28,663 nt of DNA. Origin: a virus. The DNA lies in the IMG/VR virus record IMGVR_UViG_3300025326_000163, positions 1-28,663 of that record. One strand, 5' to 3'. Under the pieces are notes generated by a model, which was not told the origin of the DNA, ran no database searches, and saw only the letters and a list, made by a program, of their open reading frames with translations. Position numbers and translations under genes: made by a program. Below, piece by piece: positions 27,560 through 28,663 of the stretch. Numbering within the stretch: position 1 is the stretch's first letter; each line of letters starts with the position of its first letter.

Positions 27560-28496
27560 CATTGTAAGCCACGCATTGTTCACAAATAGTTCCGGTAACG
27601 TCTTTTCTCAAATGAGCTGAACGCAAGTTTTGAAAAGAAAGGCTGTTCCAGCCATCCATGAAAGGTACTTCGTTTAAATCCGCCATCGTCCATTTATCCG
27701 CCGCATCGAAACAGCAAGCCGAAAGTTTTCCATCGTGAGTAATGTGACCTTCGGTAAAAGCCGACCAGCAAGGAAGCGGATCGCGCAACGCCCCCAACCT
27801 TGCTTGATTCCCGGCCGTTGGCCTGTAACCCAATTCGCGCTCGCGCTGCGCGGACAGGTTTCCCATCGAATACAGCGGTAGCCAGTAATGTTGGTCTACA
27901 TATGGAAGAATTTCTTCCACCAATTCCTGCATTTTATCCTGCTGTTCTCCATCGTATTTGATACTGGAGGCATAAAGCCGGCAGGCATATTTACCTTGCT
28001 CGCGAACCCAATAAGTATTTTTGAGATTCATGAGCGATTGAACCCATAACTTCGATTTGACCCCGGCAACTTTCTCGAATTGTTCCGGGTCGGCATTGTT
28101 CATGCTGAATTTCAGCGAATCCAGACCGGCTTCCATGCACGCCTTTACTGTGGATGCATCCGCCAAACTTCCGTTCGTTGTCAAAAATACATATGGAAAT
28201 CCGACTGTTTTGGCATACGAAATAGCCTCCGGCAACCAACCGCACATGAACGATTCGCCGATGTAAAATACCCCCAGTTCACGAACCCCCGATTGGTACA
28301 TCTCCAGTACGATACGTTCGTAAAATTCACGATCCATCCCACCGCGTTCTTTCATTCTCAGCCGGTGTGCACAGAATCCGCATCGGTAATTACATTGCGA
28401 CGTTAATTCTATTTTTACCGATTTCGGGGCCGGAAGGATCGCATGACGATATTCAGGGGGAATTCCGGTTATTGCGTCGATTCTATCGGTAATCAT
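27555..28496 (-). CDS. Radical SAM/SPASM-type protein
   Basis: The 313-residue protein has the radical SAM signature CNYRCGFC (Cys35, 39, 42), binding the 4Fe-4S cluster that cleaves S-adenosylmethionine. A GE-type motif (GVFYIGES) and YVFLTTNGSLADASTV follow, as in barrel strands of this superfamily. Its C-terminal Cys243, Cys261-262 (ACCFDA), Cys305 and Cys308 (CEQC) look like a SPASM domain holding an auxiliary cluster. Such enzymes modify peptides or sugars; phages carry them near head genes without a known substrate. ATG 28496 overlaps the upstream stop (ATGA), so it is co-translated with the partial gene at the right edge. Confidence 0.85.
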   Translation of the reverse strand: MITDRIDAITGIPPEYRHAILPAPKSVKIELTSQCNYRCGFCAHRLRMKERGGMDREFYERIVLEMYQSGVRELGVFYIGESFMCGWLPEAISYAKTVGFPYVFLTTNGSLADASTVKACMEAGLDSLKFSMNNADPEQFEKVAGVKSKLWVQSLMNLKNTYWVREQGKYACRLYASSIKYDGEQQDKMQELVEEILPYVDQHYWLPLYSMGNLSAQRERELGYRPTAGNQARLGALRDPLPCWSAFTEGHITHDGKLSACCFDAADKWTMADLNEVPFMDGWNSLSFQNLRSAHLRKDVTGTICEQCVAYNV

Positions 28497-28663
28497 TTTT
28501 CCTTTTTATGAATTGAATTGAGTTTTGAAATCCATTTCCTATCGCAAATATTCATTGCATCCTGCGCTTCTTTCCACCAGATCGAGGCCCCCGGCGCATC
28601 GCGATATTCATGCATCGCCGGAACCCCCAGCGTCCAATGCAGGATTTTCCCTTTTATGGAATC
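28493..28663 (-). CDS. C-terminal fragment of a gene upstream of radical SAM
   Basis: An open frame runs in from the right edge and stops at 28493-28495, overlapping the radical SAM start. The 56 visible residues read SIKGKILHWTLGVPAMHEYR, DAPGASIWWKEAQDAM and a basic end. The HWTLGVPAMHEYRDAP...WW stretch reminds me of the end of some glycosyltransferase-like proteins, in which case the pair could make or modify a sugar, but this is a weak resemblance. Coupling to the radical SAM gene is firm; the function is open. Confidence 0.6.
   Translation of the reverse strand, partial: DSIKGKILHWTLGVPAMHEYRDAPGASIWWKEAQDAMNICDRKWISKLNSIHKKEK

Overview
The window looks like part of the genome of a tailed double-stranded DNA phage or prophage (Caudoviricetes, podovirus-like), probably infecting a Gram-negative bacterium. 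It has two opposed halves that converge near 11.4 kb. The left half (1-11.4 kb, plus strand) is an early/accessory region of short, tightly packed genes. The right half (11.4-28.7 kb, minus strand, read right to left) is a late operon. Its order is that of P22-like phages: large terminase, portal, scaffold, coat, gp4-like adaptor, gp10-like hub, gene-14-like protein, three ejection-type proteins, tail fibre, lysis genes. The coat protein, however, looks like the N4-gp56 family. No tRNA, CRISPR array, integrase or origin was recognised, and no stretch over 300 bases lacks a gene.

Left half: a DUF6948-like protein; a protein with 60 tandem Gly-X dipeptides; a recombination set (putative ssDNA-binding protein with an SSB-like acidic tail, PD-(D/E)XK nuclease with a Cas4/AddB-like cysteine pattern, NinG); two HNH-type Cys/His proteins; a cytosine methylase; a homing endonuclease; and many small hypothetical genes. 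About seven of these genes sit in units built like integron gene cassettes. Each unit starts with GTTRRRY, carries a Shine-Dalgarno and one gene, and ends with a RYYYAAC that is the inverse complement of its own start over 8-13 bp. Four junctions between contiguous units (3395-3460, 5141-5208, 5517-5607, 5782-5848) have an imperfect hairpin with an unpaired base, as in attC sites. The stop codon usually lies in or beside the site. The methylase unit has been invaded near the 3' end of its gene by a homing endonuclease gene, leaving the old methylase C-terminus as a remnant downstream.

Right half: a partial unknown gene, a radical SAM/SPASM protein and a repeat-rich 75-bp gap precede the terminase. 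A tandem duplication of terminator plus gene start lies between the coat and gp4-like genes. The late operon ends with a fibre, two unknown proteins, a small membrane protein, an M15-type endolysin and a candidate holin.

The early recombination genes would act on replicating phage DNA, the late genes would build and fill the virion and lyse the cell, and the cassette-like units look like exchangeable cargo. Family assignments come from motif recognition and gene order; no database search was possible.
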